In this document: positions 25,873-34,800 of the stretch, piece after piece
How the letters are laid out: each line of letters begins with the position of its first letter
How positions within the stretch are numbered: the stretch's first letter is position 1
Origin: an uncultured Ruminococcus sp.
GTDB taxonomy: Bacteria > Bacillota > Clostridia > Oscillospirales > Ruminococcaceae
Length of the DNA: 50,148 nucleotides
Assembly (NCBI GenBank): GCA_937910385.1
Contig: CALEPT010000091.1
Location: 1 to 50,148, forward strand
Direction: 5' to 3'
Notes under the pieces: model-generated
The model's input: the letters and a program-made list of their open reading frames with translations, nothing else
The model's database searches: none
What the model was told of the DNA's origin: nothing
Program-made: the position numbers and the translations under genes

Positions 25873-27641
25873 CAGTCTTCCTCCCTGCTGAGCAAATCAT
25901 TGAGCTCTGCCGATATCTCGGTCGCGAGCTTGCTGTATTCCGCATCCGTATTTTCTTCGGCAACGTACTTAAAGCGCCCTATCTTCTCACGAACGGGAAG
26001 TCCCGCTATCTCCTCGATATCGGCTCCCTTTGCAACAGCGTCCGCCGCCTCGTCGTTGAAGCCGAGTATCAGCTTCATCATGTACAGCTGTTTTTTCAGG
26101 CTCGTATAGGTATCTACCTCGTGGAAAGCAAGCTGGTGCAGAAAGTCTTCACGGATAGAGCGTGCCGTCTCCATTTTCAGGCGATCGCCCGACGAGAGCG
26201 CGTCCATACCGATGAGCTTGACTATCTCCTTCAGCTCCGCCTCCTCGTGGAGTATCTCCATGAAGCGTGCGCGTGAGGTCATCCATTCTGTCGAAACGTT
26301 GTTGTTGTACCACTCTCCGAGCGAATCCGCATACAGCGAGTAGCTCGTGAGCCAGTTTATCGCCGGGAAGTGCCTCTGGTAGGCAAGGCTTGCGTCAAGT
26401 CCCCAGAATACCTTTACGATACGAAGCGTAGCCTGCGAAACAGGTTCGGAGATATCGCCTCCCGGAGGAGATACGGCTCCGATGACCGAAAGTGCACCCT
26501 CTCTGCCCTCGCTGCCCGTTGAGATAACTCTGCCTGCGCGCTCGTAGAACTGCGCCAGACGGCTGCCCAGATATGCGGGATAGCCCTCGTCTCCGGGCAT
26601 TTCCTCAAGTCGTCCGGACATTTCACGCAGAGCCTCCGCCCAGCGCGAGGTAGAATCCGCCATGAGAGCTACAGAATAGCCCATATCACGGTAGTACTCG
26701 GCTATGGTGATACCCGTGTAAACACTCGCTTCACGTGCCGCAACGGGCATATCTGAGGTGTTTGCGATGAGCACTGTTCTCTCCATGAGCGACTTGCCCG
26801 TATTAGGGTCTATGAGCTCGGGGAACTCATTGAGAACGTCCGTCATTTCGTTGCCGCGCTCTCCACATCCGATGTATACGATTATGTCAGCCTCAGCCCA
26901 CTTCGCAAGCTGGTGCTGAGTAACGGTCTTGCCGCTTCCGAACGGACCGGGGATAGCCGCAACTCCACCCTTTGCTATCGGAAAAAGGCAGTCAACAACT
27001 CGCTGTCCTGTTACGAGGGGCATATCGGGTGAAAGCTTCTTCTTGTAGGGCCTGCCGCGCCTTACGGGCCATTTCTGGAGCATCGAAAGCTCCCGCTCAC
27101 CCTTATCGGTCTCGATAACGCATACCGTATCGTCAACGTGATACTCTCCCGCGGATATCGACTTTACTGTACCCTCAACGCCGTTTGGAACCATTATCTT
27201 GTGGAGAACGATGTCCGTCTCAGGCACTGTTCCTATAACATCGCCGCCTGTTACCCTGTCTCCCGCCTTGACGGTGGGAGTGAACTGCCAAAGCGTCTCC
27301 CTTTTCAGCGAGGGGACTTCAACTCCCCTTGCAAGGTTGTTTCCGCAGATCTTCCTGATATCGTCAAGCGGACGCTGGATACCGTCGTATATGCTTCTTA
27401 TAAGTCCGGGACCGAGCTCCGCACTCATTGGCTCGCCCGTGGACTCCACGCTCTCGCCCGTGCCAAGTCCGGCAGTTTCCTCATATACCTGCACCGAAGC
27501 ACGGTCGCCGTGCATTTCTATTATCTCGCCTATAAGACGCTTTTCGCTTACGCGCACAACGTCAAACATATTGGCGTCTCTCATGCCCTCCGCAACAACG
27601 AGAGGACCCGAGATCTTTACTACTGTTCCTATGCTGCTCAT
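25872..27641 (-). CDS. ntpA: V-type ATPase subunit A (catalytic)
   Basis: A 589-residue catalytic subunit that hydrolyses or makes ATP. Walker A GPFGSGKTVTQH is near residue 232, GCGERGNEMTDVL carries the catalytic glutamate, and SVALMADSTSRWAEALRE is Walker B. The V/A-type specific non-homologous insert lies at about residues 115-190. The start ATG is weakly provided with a ribosome site (GAGG about 13 bases away), so it may depend on coupling to ntpG 15 bases upstream. Confidence 0.98.
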   Translation of the reverse strand: MSSIGTVVKISGPLVVAEGMRDANMFDVVRVSEKRLIGEIIEMHGDRASVQVYEETAGLGTGESVESTGEPMSAELGPGLIRSIYDGIQRPLDDIRKICGNNLARGVEVPSLKRETLWQFTPTVKAGDRVTGGDVIGTVPETDIVLHKIMVPNGVEGTVKSISAGEYHVDDTVCVIETDKGERELSMLQKWPVRRGRPYKKKLSPDMPLVTGQRVVDCLFPIAKGGVAAIPGPFGSGKTVTQHQLAKWAEADIIVYIGCGERGNEMTDVLNEFPELIDPNTGKSLMERTVLIANTSDMPVAAREASVYTGITIAEYYRDMGYSVALMADSTSRWAEALREMSGRLEEMPGDEGYPAYLGSRLAQFYERAGRVISTGSEGREGALSVIGAVSPPGGDISEPVSQATLRIVKVFWGLDASLAYQRHFPAINWLTSYSLYADSLGEWYNNNVSTEWMTSRARFMEILHEEAELKEIVKLIGMDALSSGDRLKMETARSIREDFLHQLAFHEVDTYTSLKKQLYMMKLILGFNDEAADAVAKGADIEEIAGLPVREKIGRFKYVAEENTDAEYSKLATEISAELNDLLSREED

Positions 27642-27656
27642 TACGATTTATTCGCC

Positions 27657-27974
27657 TCAATTCTGTTTCAAAATGTCGGAGCCTACAGCCTTCTCCACAG
27701 CCTCGTGCAGAGCGCGCATACCGTCGCCCGTATTTCCCTCTATCGCGGGTATGAGCACTATCGAGGGCAGACGGCTGCTCCTGTATTTATTTATAGTATC
27801 ACCGACAAGCGCCGCAGCCGGTTCGGTTATATAGATGACCGCAAAATCGCTTGCCGCAAGCCTGTTTATCAGCTTTGTTATTTTCTCTGCCTCGTTCTCG
27901 CGGAACACGGAAAGCCCCAGAGCCGCAAATCCCGAAACGCTTGCGCTATCGCCGATGACCGCAGTTTTATACAT
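27657..27974 (-). CDS. ntpG: V-type ATPase subunit F (NtpG)
   Basis: A 105-residue Rossmann-like protein (AVIGDSASVSGFAALGL, VIYITEPAA) typical of subunit F, which binds subunit D in the rotor. It overlaps the end of the ntpC gene by eight bases and lies just before ntpA, the standard place in the Enterococcus hirae order. Confidence 0.93.
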   Translation of the reverse strand: MYKTAVIGDSASVSGFAALGLSVFRENEAEKITKLINRLAASDFAVIYITEPAAALVGDTINKYRSSRLPSIVLIPAIEGNTGDGMRALHEAVEKAVGSDILKQN

Positions 27975-28902
27975 AGAGCCTTCTCATCCTTTCCGTTATG
28001 GTCTCGTTGTCCGTGCCGCTTTCCTTGCAGACCGATATTATGCGCAGATCTTTTATCTCCGCTTCCTTTGCAATGTAGTACGCCGCAAGAGGCTCGACCC
28101 CGAAGGCCTGCATTCTTGCAGTCTCGGCAAGCTCTATAATCGCATCATCGCACTGCTTTTCAAACTGTGCCGGGTCATCGCGCAAAAGCTTTGCAATATC
28201 GCCGTACTGTGTATTTTCAAGGTACGCAAAAAGTCCGTCCGTGCCCTCAAGTGCCGCACGCACAAGATCGTCCTTATCAAGCTCGGGACTGCCGCATATC
28301 GCCGTTTCAATGAAGCTGCGCGGTTTTTTCATCAGCGCACACCTGTAGGCGGTCTTCATATCCGCATACATAGTTGTAAGCTCTGCATATTGCTGCATAA
28401 AGCTGCCGCCATGCTTCTGTGCAGCCTCCTGCATAGCATTCAGGGCTGCGGTATCTATGAGTGAATCGGAAAGCTGTCCGTCGAGCGTCCTCGTGAGGAG
28501 CTCATAAGCCTCAGCTGCCGTTTTTTGCATGTACTCAGGCAGCCGCTCATAGTCCTTCGACCGTATCGCCTCCGTGAGAGCCGAAAGGTCGAGATTCGTT
28601 GGCTTTATGAAGTAATGCTCGGGCTCTCGGCCAGATATAACAGCCTTCAGTGCTGCCTTAAGATTGTGGAAATCGCTGCGGTAAAGCAGTATTTCAAGTT
28701 CCTTATCCTCGGGAGCGTAACCGCGGAGCATTTCCCACACCGCTTCGAGGGTATCATTTGCCCTGTCCTTTGAAGCAAGAGCTGAGCTGTACTCAGAAAG
28801 GCTGCGCGAGGCGATGAGCTGATCGATATCATTATGCGTAAGCAGCGAGCTTTCCATTGCTCTTACCGCCGCCACCGCATTGGCATATTTTGTTCCGCTC
28901 AT
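27967..28902 (-). CDS. ntpC: V-type ATPase subunit C (d-type, NtpC)
   Basis: About 311 residues, mostly helical, matching the V-type ATPase C/d subunit that sits on the c-ring and links it to the DF stalk. Features are MSGTKYANAVAAVRAME at the N-terminus and PLAAYYIAKEAEIKDLRII at the C-terminus, the latter a strong family signature. ATG at 28902 has AGGT ten bases upstream; an in-frame codon at 28986 lies inside ntpE and is rejected. Confidence 0.94.
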   Translation of the reverse strand: MSGTKYANAVAAVRAMESSLLTHNDIDQLIASRSLSEYSSALASKDRANDTLEAVWEMLRGYAPEDKELEILLYRSDFHNLKAALKAVISGREPEHYFIKPTNLDLSALTEAIRSKDYERLPEYMQKTAAEAYELLTRTLDGQLSDSLIDTAALNAMQEAAQKHGGSFMQQYAELTTMYADMKTAYRCALMKKPRSFIETAICGSPELDKDDLVRAALEGTDGLFAYLENTQYGDIAKLLRDDPAQFEKQCDDAIIELAETARMQAFGVEPLAAYYIAKEAEIKDLRIISVCKESGTDNETITERMRRLYV

Positions 28903-28910
28903 TCTATCAC

Positions 28911-29504
28911 CTACCCGAAAAGCTTGCTTACAGCTGCGTCTCTTACTTCGTCCCTCTCGGACTCGATGACTGCGCGAAAGCTGCAATTCTCGGAGATGAG
29001 CCCGTAGCTTAGGATAAAGCCGTCGCTTATGTCAGCAGTATCCTTGGAAAGCGTAATCGTTCCGCCGACCTTAGCCGCACTCTCCTGTACCGCTGCTTCA
29101 AAGTCGGCGGGGAGCCTTTTCAGGTCGTTCACACCGAGTGCGAGGATCCCATTACCCGCCCTGAGCTTCTGAGAGATAAGCCTTTCCAGCATGACGAAGT
29201 ATTCTCCGTCAGGCAGTTTGCGGAGCTTTTCAAGCGTCCGTTCCACAGCCTCGTCGATGAGCTCCACCTTGCATTCAAGCACCTTTCGCTTCATTTCCGC
29301 GTCCACCGAGGAACAGGCGTTTTCATGCTCTCTTGCATTATCGGTTTTAGCCTTAGCAAGATATTCCTCATATGCCCTCTGAGCCTTTTCCTCGCCGTCC
29401 GCTTTTATCCTTTCTGCCTTGGACTGCGCCGCTTTTATGATAATATCTTCGTTCTGCTTCTGCTGAGCTTCAATGATATTCAGAATCCCTTCAAGTCCTG
29501 ACAT
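28911..29504 (-). CDS. ntpE: V-type ATPase subunit E (peripheral stalk)
   Basis: About 197 residues: an N-terminal charged coiled coil (residues about 10-80, rich in Lys, Glu and Ala) and a C-terminal globular domain ending in RDEVRDAAVSKLF. With NtpF it builds the peripheral stalks holding the head. ATG at 29504 follows GGAGGTGG; a longer frame to 29585 runs back into ntpK and is rejected. It lies 16 bases from ntpK and eight bases from ntpC. Confidence 0.92.
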   Translation of the reverse strand: MSGLEGILNIIEAQQKQNEDIIIKAAQSKAERIKADGEEKAQRAYEEYLAKAKTDNAREHENACSSVDAEMKRKVLECKVELIDEAVERTLEKLRKLPDGEYFVMLERLISQKLRAGNGILALGVNDLKRLPADFEAAVQESAAKVGGTITLSKDTADISDGFILSYGLISENCSFRAVIESERDEVRDAAVSKLFG

Positions 29505-29520
29505 ATCTCCACCTCCGTTC

Positions 29521-29997
29521 TCAGATAGCAATGTTGTAAATAAGAAGAATTGAAACAAGCAGTGCAAGGATAGCGTATGTCTCAACCATTGCTGCCATGA
29601 TGATACCCTTACCGTTGTGCTCGGGCTTCTTGGCGGTAATGCCTACGCCTGCCGCAGCGGTTCGTCCCTGAAAGATAGCCGAGATGAGTCCGACTACAGC
29701 GATTGGAAGAGCTGCAACAAAGAACATCCAGCCCTGCGCTGTTGTGAGCTCTGCTGCATTTCCGCCGATAACACCTATTCTGCTGAGCATGAGTATAGCT
29801 GTGAGAAGTCCGTAAAGTCCCTGTGTACCCGGGAGAAGCTGAAGAATAAGAACCTTGCTGAACTTAGAGGGGTCTACCGAAACTACGCCTGCCGCAGCCT
29901 CACCCACAAGACCTACTCCCTTTGCCGATCCGATGCCTGCTAAAAGAGCTGCAAGAGCTGCTCCAAAAATTGCCAGTACAAGTCCCATATTACTCAT
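29521..29997 (-). CDS. ntpK: V-type ATPase subunit K (membrane c-ring proteolipid)
   Basis: A 158-residue double-hairpin proteolipid with four membrane spans. The carboxylate is Glu139 in MAAMVETYAIL. LLPGTQGLYG supplies Thr58 and Gln59, and AIFQGR supplies Gln110. These match, by recall, the sodium-binding residues of Enterococcus hirae NtpK (Thr64, Gln65, Gln110, Glu139), so sodium coupling is likely. ATG at 29997 follows AAGGAGG and overlaps the end of ntpI by eight bases. Confidence 0.96.
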   Translation of the reverse strand: MSNMGLVLAIFGAALAALLAGIGSAKGVGLVGEAAAGVVSVDPSKFSKVLILQLLPGTQGLYGLLTAILMLSRIGVIGGNAAELTTAQGWMFFVAALPIAVVGLISAIFQGRTAAAGVGITAKKPEHNGKGIIMAAMVETYAILALLVSILLIYNIAI

Positions 29998-31963
29998 TGA
30001 TATTTTCCTCCTTGAATTTAATATATTTTGTATTAATTGTGAGTGGTGAAAATTCCCGTCCGCCGCCCGTGTAGAACTTTGAGAACAGCTCAACGAACTG
30101 CAATCTGTCCGTGTGGACGTAGGCGCCGAGGAGATTTATCGCCAGATTAGCCGTGTGTCCGACTATGAAAACCACCACGAGCACGATCGCCTTTACAACT
30201 ATATTGCCCGGCATCGTGCCCATCAGGTTGATGACTCCCGCGATCGAGCCCGTTGCAAGTCCGAGTGCCAAAAGCCTTGAATATGAAAGTATATCGCTCA
30301 GCCAGCCTGTCGCTGTATTATAAAGCGCATATAGTCCGCCGAAGAACTTTCCGAATATCGACTTCGAGCTTCTTCCTGCCGTCAGCACGAGGAGTATAAC
30401 TCCCGCGATGAGCAGATAACTGCCTACCTTCGTAAGTATCTTCGGAACGTCCGTGAGAATGCTCGCGCCGAGCGGAGCTACGCCGAGTATTATCATGTAT
30501 ATCGAAAGCGCGTCGCATACAGCGCCGGCTTTCTCACCGCTGTCCCAACTCATTTTGAAGGAGACCGCCACGCCGAGGAACAGGTGAAGTATCCCCAGTC
30601 CAAATGAGAAAAGCAGCAGCTTTATCGGGTCGTCGATAGGCTCAAACCAAAGCGCTATGCTGCCGACCTCCTTACCGAAGAACTCGCGCCCCACGACCTG
30701 AACAATATCGCCGAACCAACTTCCGAAAAGGGCTCCCCATAAAATAGTAGAGATACCGCAGTTGCGGAACATCGTGAGAGTCTTGCGCATACTGTCCTCA
30801 AGTCTGAACTTTTTCATCGCTATCGTAGTTCCGATGAGCATTACCAGTCCGTAGCCAGCGTCCGAAAGCATCATTCCAAAGAAAAGATAATAGAAAAACG
30901 ACATGACAGGAGTCGGGTCAACGTCCGACTTAGACGGCATTGCGTACATCTTCGTTATGCCCTCGACAGGCGCAGAGAAACGGCTGTTTTCAAGCAAAAC
31001 AGGAACGTCCTCGTCTTCTTCGGGCTCAGAGAAGGTTATTGCCGCAGTGTAGCGCGACTCTATCTCTTTTTTCAGAGACTCAGCGTATTTTTCGGGAATA
31101 TATCCCGTCAGCACGAATGTGCTCTCTGTGAAGCCGAGGTCGCTGAGTGCCTCGTACTTCTCCTTTCGCATTTGCAGATAGTCGATCGTGAATTTAAGCT
31201 CATCACGCTTAGCAGCAAGTGCAATTATATCATTTTCCGCCTTTTTCGCCTGCTTTTCAAGCTCGCTGCGCCTTTTGGATATATTCTCCATTATCTCGGA
31301 CGGAGTTGCCTTTTCGGGGTCGGACATCGCTGCAAAGGAACTCTTTCTGAGAATGTCCTCAGCCTCCTGCGCGCAGTCCTTTGCGCAGATGACGAACAAG
31401 TTGGTCTGCTCCTTTGAGTCGGATATGACCTCCGCACAGCAGCCCTCGGGGAGCTGCTGCTCAAGCTCCTGCGCCGTTACCTGATATGGAAGCGAGCCAA
31501 TGAATGCCGAGGTCTTCGCGGTTCCCTTAAAGTTCAGCGGAACATCGAGCGCACTCCACGGGACGAGTGTATCGTACCGCACTCCAAGCTGCAGCGATTC
31601 CGCCTGCGAATCAACGATCACCTTGCTCAGGCGAATTATTTCCCTCGCCGCGTTCATTATCTTTTCAAGCTGCATTGCCTCTTTTCCGAAGGCGTGCTTC
31701 TCGACCTCTTTTCTGCCGCCGAGCATATCGGCTATCGAGGTCTTTTCGGGAGCGTATTTTTCAAGTATCTCAAGCGCCTGTGCCGCGGTGAGGCGGAACT
31801 TTTCAAATTCTCCGACCACTGTCGTAACGCCCGTGTCCATAAGCTCCTCATCGCGGTTTTCGCAAAGCTCCACGACTCCGCGCCGCTGGAGCAGCTCGAT
31901 AATTTTCTTGCTGTCGGTGAGCAAAGCTATCAATTCTATCTTCTTCATTTTAAGCTTCGCCAT
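29990..31963 (-). CDS. ntpI: V-type ATPase subunit I (a-type membrane subunit)
   Basis: A 657-residue protein. The N-terminal cytoplasmic half (to about residue 335) contains coiled coils such as ISKRRSELEKQAKKAE. The C-terminal half has about seven to eight spans, including SFFYYLFFGMMLSDAGYGLV and LGLATGSIAGVIN with the conserved arginine of the ion path in DILSYSRLLALGLA. Subunit I forms the ion half-channels against the NtpK ring. Start ATG has GGAG eleven bases upstream. Confidence 0.96.
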   Translation of the reverse strand: MAKLKMKKIELIALLTDSKKIIELLQRRGVVELCENRDEELMDTGVTTVVGEFEKFRLTAAQALEILEKYAPEKTSIADMLGGRKEVEKHAFGKEAMQLEKIMNAAREIIRLSKVIVDSQAESLQLGVRYDTLVPWSALDVPLNFKGTAKTSAFIGSLPYQVTAQELEQQLPEGCCAEVISDSKEQTNLFVICAKDCAQEAEDILRKSSFAAMSDPEKATPSEIMENISKRRSELEKQAKKAENDIIALAAKRDELKFTIDYLQMRKEKYEALSDLGFTESTFVLTGYIPEKYAESLKKEIESRYTAAITFSEPEEDEDVPVLLENSRFSAPVEGITKMYAMPSKSDVDPTPVMSFFYYLFFGMMLSDAGYGLVMLIGTTIAMKKFRLEDSMRKTLTMFRNCGISTILWGALFGSWFGDIVQVVGREFFGKEVGSIALWFEPIDDPIKLLLFSFGLGILHLFLGVAVSFKMSWDSGEKAGAVCDALSIYMIILGVAPLGASILTDVPKILTKVGSYLLIAGVILLVLTAGRSSKSIFGKFFGGLYALYNTATGWLSDILSYSRLLALGLATGSIAGVINLMGTMPGNIVVKAIVLVVVFIVGHTANLAINLLGAYVHTDRLQFVELFSKFYTGGGREFSPLTINTKYIKFKEENINE

Positions 31964-32044
31964 ATTTTACATCACTCTCCTTTTGGCTTTATTAAAGGAA
32001 TCAATGTTATTAGGGTCACTTTCCCGAGTAATGGTATTCTTTTT

Positions 32045-32353
32045 TTAAAAGAATCTCCTGATTATCTCGTCCGCAGCACTGTCCATGTTTTTTTCAGCCT
32101 GCTGCTTTATCGCGGCTATCTGTTTGTCGCATTCTGCCTGCGCCTGCTGTGTATAGGCTTTGAGCTTTTCGCTGTAGGCAGATCGCTCCTTTGCAGCCTC
32201 GCTGTTAGCCTCGCTTATCTTTTTCTGTATAAGAAGCGAAGCTCCGCCCTCGGCTTCCCTGATGATGTCCTCGCTTTTCTGCCGGGCTTCTGATATTTTT
32301 TTTCCGGATTCAGATTCAGCCTCAAGTATCTTTTTTACTACTTCTGATGCCAC
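32045..32353 (-). CDS. ntpF: V-type ATPase peripheral stalk subunit (NtpF/AhaH-like)
   Basis: About 102 residues of near-continuous amphipathic helix rich in Glu, Lys, Ala and Gln, ending DEIIRRFF. This fits the G/H-type stalk subunit that pairs with NtpE. GTG at 32353 is preferred because GGAGGTGG lies seven bases upstream; the ATG at 32377 would place that site inside the gene. First gene of the operon, with order F-I-K-E-C-G-A-B-D as in Enterococcus hirae. Confidence 0.85.
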   Translation of the reverse strand: MASEVVKKILEAESESGKKISEARQKSEDIIREAEGGASLLIQKKISEANSEAAKERSAYSEKLKAYTQQAQAECDKQIAAIKQQAEKNMDSAADEIIRRFF

Positions 32354-32367
32354 TGTACCACCTCCAA

Positions 32368-32386
32368 AAATGACCAATGGTCATTT
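32368..32386 (-). promoter_or_regulatory. Perfect 19-base palindrome, candidate operator of the V-ATPase operon
   Basis: AAATGACCA (32368-32376), one central base, TGGTCATTT (32378-32386). It lies downstream of the -10 and directly before the GGAGG of ntpF, so bound protein would block transcription or translation. Symmetric TGACC/GGTCA cores are common for TetR-family repressors (recall). A second TGACCA half-site lies at 32445-32450, upstream of the -35. Confidence 0.65.
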
Positions 32387-32397
32387 GCTATAAATTC

Positions 32398-32426
32398 ATT
32401 ATACCAGACCTAAATTATTATGTCAA
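32398..32426 (-). promoter_or_regulatory. Consensus sigma-A promoter of the V-ATPase operon
   Basis: Minus strand: TTGACA (32426-32421), 17 bases, TATAAT (32403-32398). Both hexamers are perfect, 45 bases before the GTG of ntpF. Confidence 0.88.
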
Positions 32427-32449
32427 TAGACAAATAATTATTACTGACC

Positions 32450-32496
32450 AAAAATGCGCAAAGGGAGCATATCCTACAGACAGCTCCCTTGCATTT
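32450..32496 (-). terminator. Terminator after the Nudix gene
   Basis: Inner arms 32461-32468 and 32483-32490 and outer arms AAATGC (32452-32457) / GCATTT (32491-32496) form a bulged stem. The A-run at 32450-32454 reads as T on the minus strand. It ends the aspS-Nudix unit before the V-ATPase promoter. Confidence 0.7.
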
Positions 32497-32569
32497 CTAT
32501 TCAGCTTTTACATTATATCACAATTTTCAGTCGCTGTCAAGCACTTTCAGTCGAAAATCGAAAGTTGCC

Positions 32570-33034
32570 TCACACCCCGAATATCTCGTATTCGCCCTCT
32601 TTAAGCGATATAGACCTGTACTGTCCGTGGGTAAGAGTATTCCTTCTGTCCGCAATATATGCTCTCAGGATAGCACGGCTCATGTTCGTGATATCCTTTC
32701 GCTCGACAGCCTCCTGCGGAGTCAGAAGCAGCACCTCGCTGTTCTCATAGCCGTCGGACTTTGGCTGTCCCGATATGTGCTTCATCAGGAAGACCGTACA
32801 CCACTGCTCGGGACGAAACTGCACGGCAAAAACCGAATCAGCCTCCGTATTAACGCTTGTTTCCTCGAACAGCTCTCGCTTTACAGCGTCGGACGGCAGC
32901 TCTCCCTCGCGGACATATCCTCCGGGGATAAGTATCCTGTCTTTGGCAGCTCCGTATGTGTGGCGGACGAAAAGTATCCTTCCTTCTATCTCGACTATAC
33001 CGCAAACGGCGTAATATCGATTACTCGGCTTCAT
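32570..33034 (-). CDS. Nudix hydrolase
   Basis: About 154 residues with a full Nudix box: GGYVREGELPSDAVKREL followed by FEETSV (pattern GX5EX7REUXEEXGU satisfied in the metal-binding glutamates). The family cleaves nucleoside diphosphate-linked compounds; the substrate is not readable. The ATG at 33034 overlaps the end of aspS by 14 bases and has a poor ribosome site, so translation is likely coupled to aspS. A terminator follows. Confidence 0.88.
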   Translation of the reverse strand: MKPSNRYYAVCGIVEIEGRILFVRHTYGAAKDRILIPGGYVREGELPSDAVKRELFEETSVNTEADSVFAVQFRPEQWCTVFLMKHISGQPKSDGYENSEVLLLTPQEAVERKDITNMSRAILRAYIADRRNTLTHGQYRSISLKEGEYEIFGV

Positions 33035-34799
33035 TTTCAACAACTCTTATTCCAAGCACGGCAAGACTATCATCATCGACTGTTGACGGGCACTCGGACA
33101 TGAGCTCGCTCGCATTCTGCACCTTCGGGAACGCAGTGACATCACGCAGGCTCTCCGCCTTGCACATTATCATGGCAAGTCTGTCCAGACCTATCCCCAT
33201 ACCACCATGCGGCGGCGCAGCGTACTTGTAGGCGTCAACGAGGAATCCGAACTTCGCCTGTATCTCCTCGTCGGTCATGCCGAGCGCCTCGAACATTTTC
33301 TGCTGGAGCTCATAGTCGGTTATACGCATAGAGCCGCTTGAAAGCTCTGTACCGTTGAGCACGAGATCCCACGCCTTTGCGCGGACATTTGCAGGGTCGG
33401 CGTCGAGATATTCAAGGCACTCTTCCATAGGCATTGTGAACGGATGATGTGCAGCTACCCATGTATTATTGTCGTCATCGTGCTCGAAGAAGGGCATTTC
33501 GGTTATCCAGAGGAAGTTGTACTTGTCCTCGGGAATAATATTGAGTCTCTTTCCGGCAATGAGTCGGAGCGCGCCAAGAGTCGAGAGTACTGTTTTTGTC
33601 CTGTCAGCGCAGATGAGCACGAGGTCGCCCTGCGCAGCGCCTACTGCTTCGCAGATACGCTCGAGGTCGCCGTCGGCAAGGAATTTCTTGAACGAGCAGT
33701 TAGGCTCATCAGCCCAGCGGATATACGCCAGCCCCTTTGCACCGATACCCTTCGCGTGCTCGGTGAGCTTGTCTATCTCCTTGCGGGTATACGTTGCAGC
33801 TCCGTCCTTAATGTTTATTGCACGGACAGAGCCGCCCTCCGCGATTGCATTCTTGAAAACGACAAAATCTATATCCTTCACCGTTTCGGTGATATCCTGT
33901 ATCTCGAAGCCGAAGCGCGTATCGGGCTTGTCGGAGCCGTAGCGCTCCATAGCGTCGGCAAAGGTAAGTCTCGGCAGCGGCAGCGGGATATCGACGTGCA
34001 TGAGCTTGCTAAAAACGCGCTTAACAAAGCCCTCTACGCACTCCTGAATATCCTCGGAGTCCACAAACGACATCTCAAGGTCTATCTGGGTGAATTCGGG
34101 CTGTCTGTCCGCACGAAGATCCTCATCGCGGAAGCAGCGCGCAAGCTGTATATAGCGGTCGTAGCCAGATATCATGAGCAGCTGCTTGTATATCTGGGGC
34201 GACTGCGGCAAAGCGTAGAACTTGCCCTGATGTACTCTTGACGGAATGAGATAATCTCTCGCGCCCTCAGGGGTGGACTTCATCATCATAGGCGTCTCTA
34301 TTTCGAGGAAGCCGTTCTCGTAGAAATACTCCCTCGTCACTCTCGCAAGCTCGTGACGCATGATGATATTGCGCTGAAGCGGCTCGCGTCTCAGGTCAAG
34401 ATAACGGTATTTCAGGCGGAGCTCTTCATTTACGTTTGAGTCGCTGACTATCTCAAACGGCGGCGTCTGCGCCTTTGCAAGTATCCTCAGATCGGATACG
34501 AATATCTCGACGTTGCCCGTCGGAAGATTGGGGTTCTTGCTCTCACGCTCCCTGACCTCTCCCTTTGCCATAAGTACATACTCACTGCGGCACGAAGCTG
34601 CCTTCTCAAACAGTTCCCTGTCGGTCTCGTCATTGAAGAGAAGCTGAACAACACCTGTTCTGTCGCGGAGAACGATAAAGATAACTCCGCCCTTATTTCT
34701 TATCCTGTCAACGAAGCCGCCAACAACTGCTTCACCGCCCGGCTGTATCACTTCTCCGCAGTAATGCGTCCTTTTCAAGCCTTTCATCGTATCTGCCAT
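33021..34799 (-). CDS. aspS: Aspartyl-tRNA synthetase
   Basis: A bacterial-type class IIb synthetase of about 592 residues with OB-fold anticodon domain (YCGEVIQPGGEAVVGGFVDRI), the catalytic core (FRDEDLRADRQPEFTQID, motif 2) and the bacterial GAD insert. GIGLDRLAMIM is motif 3. The ATG at 34799 has AAGGAG ten bases upstream, and only one base separates it from the hisS stop. The hisS-aspS order is common in Firmicutes. Whether it charges only tRNA-Asp or also tRNA-Asn cannot be judged here. Confidence 0.97.
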   Translation of the reverse strand: MADTMKGLKRTHYCGEVIQPGGEAVVGGFVDRIRNKGGVIFIVLRDRTGVVQLLFNDETDRELFEKAASCRSEYVLMAKGEVRERESKNPNLPTGNVEIFVSDLRILAKAQTPPFEIVSDSNVNEELRLKYRYLDLRREPLQRNIIMRHELARVTREYFYENGFLEIETPMMMKSTPEGARDYLIPSRVHQGKFYALPQSPQIYKQLLMISGYDRYIQLARCFRDEDLRADRQPEFTQIDLEMSFVDSEDIQECVEGFVKRVFSKLMHVDIPLPLPRLTFADAMERYGSDKPDTRFGFEIQDITETVKDIDFVVFKNAIAEGGSVRAINIKDGAATYTRKEIDKLTEHAKGIGAKGLAYIRWADEPNCSFKKFLADGDLERICEAVGAAQGDLVLICADRTKTVLSTLGALRLIAGKRLNIIPEDKYNFLWITEMPFFEHDDDNNTWVAAHHPFTMPMEECLEYLDADPANVRAKAWDLVLNGTELSSGSMRITDYELQQKMFEALGMTDEEIQAKFGFLVDAYKYAAPPHGGMGIGLDRLAMIMCKAESLRDVTAFPKVQNASELMSECPSTVDDDSLAVLGIRVVENEAE

Positions 34800-34800
34800 G

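Noticed and set aside
27138..28139. Long plus-strand frame opposite ntpA, ntpG and ntpC
   Set aside because: The three V-ATPase genes on the other strand are unmistakable; this is a shadow with Cys/Arg/Tyr-rich composition.
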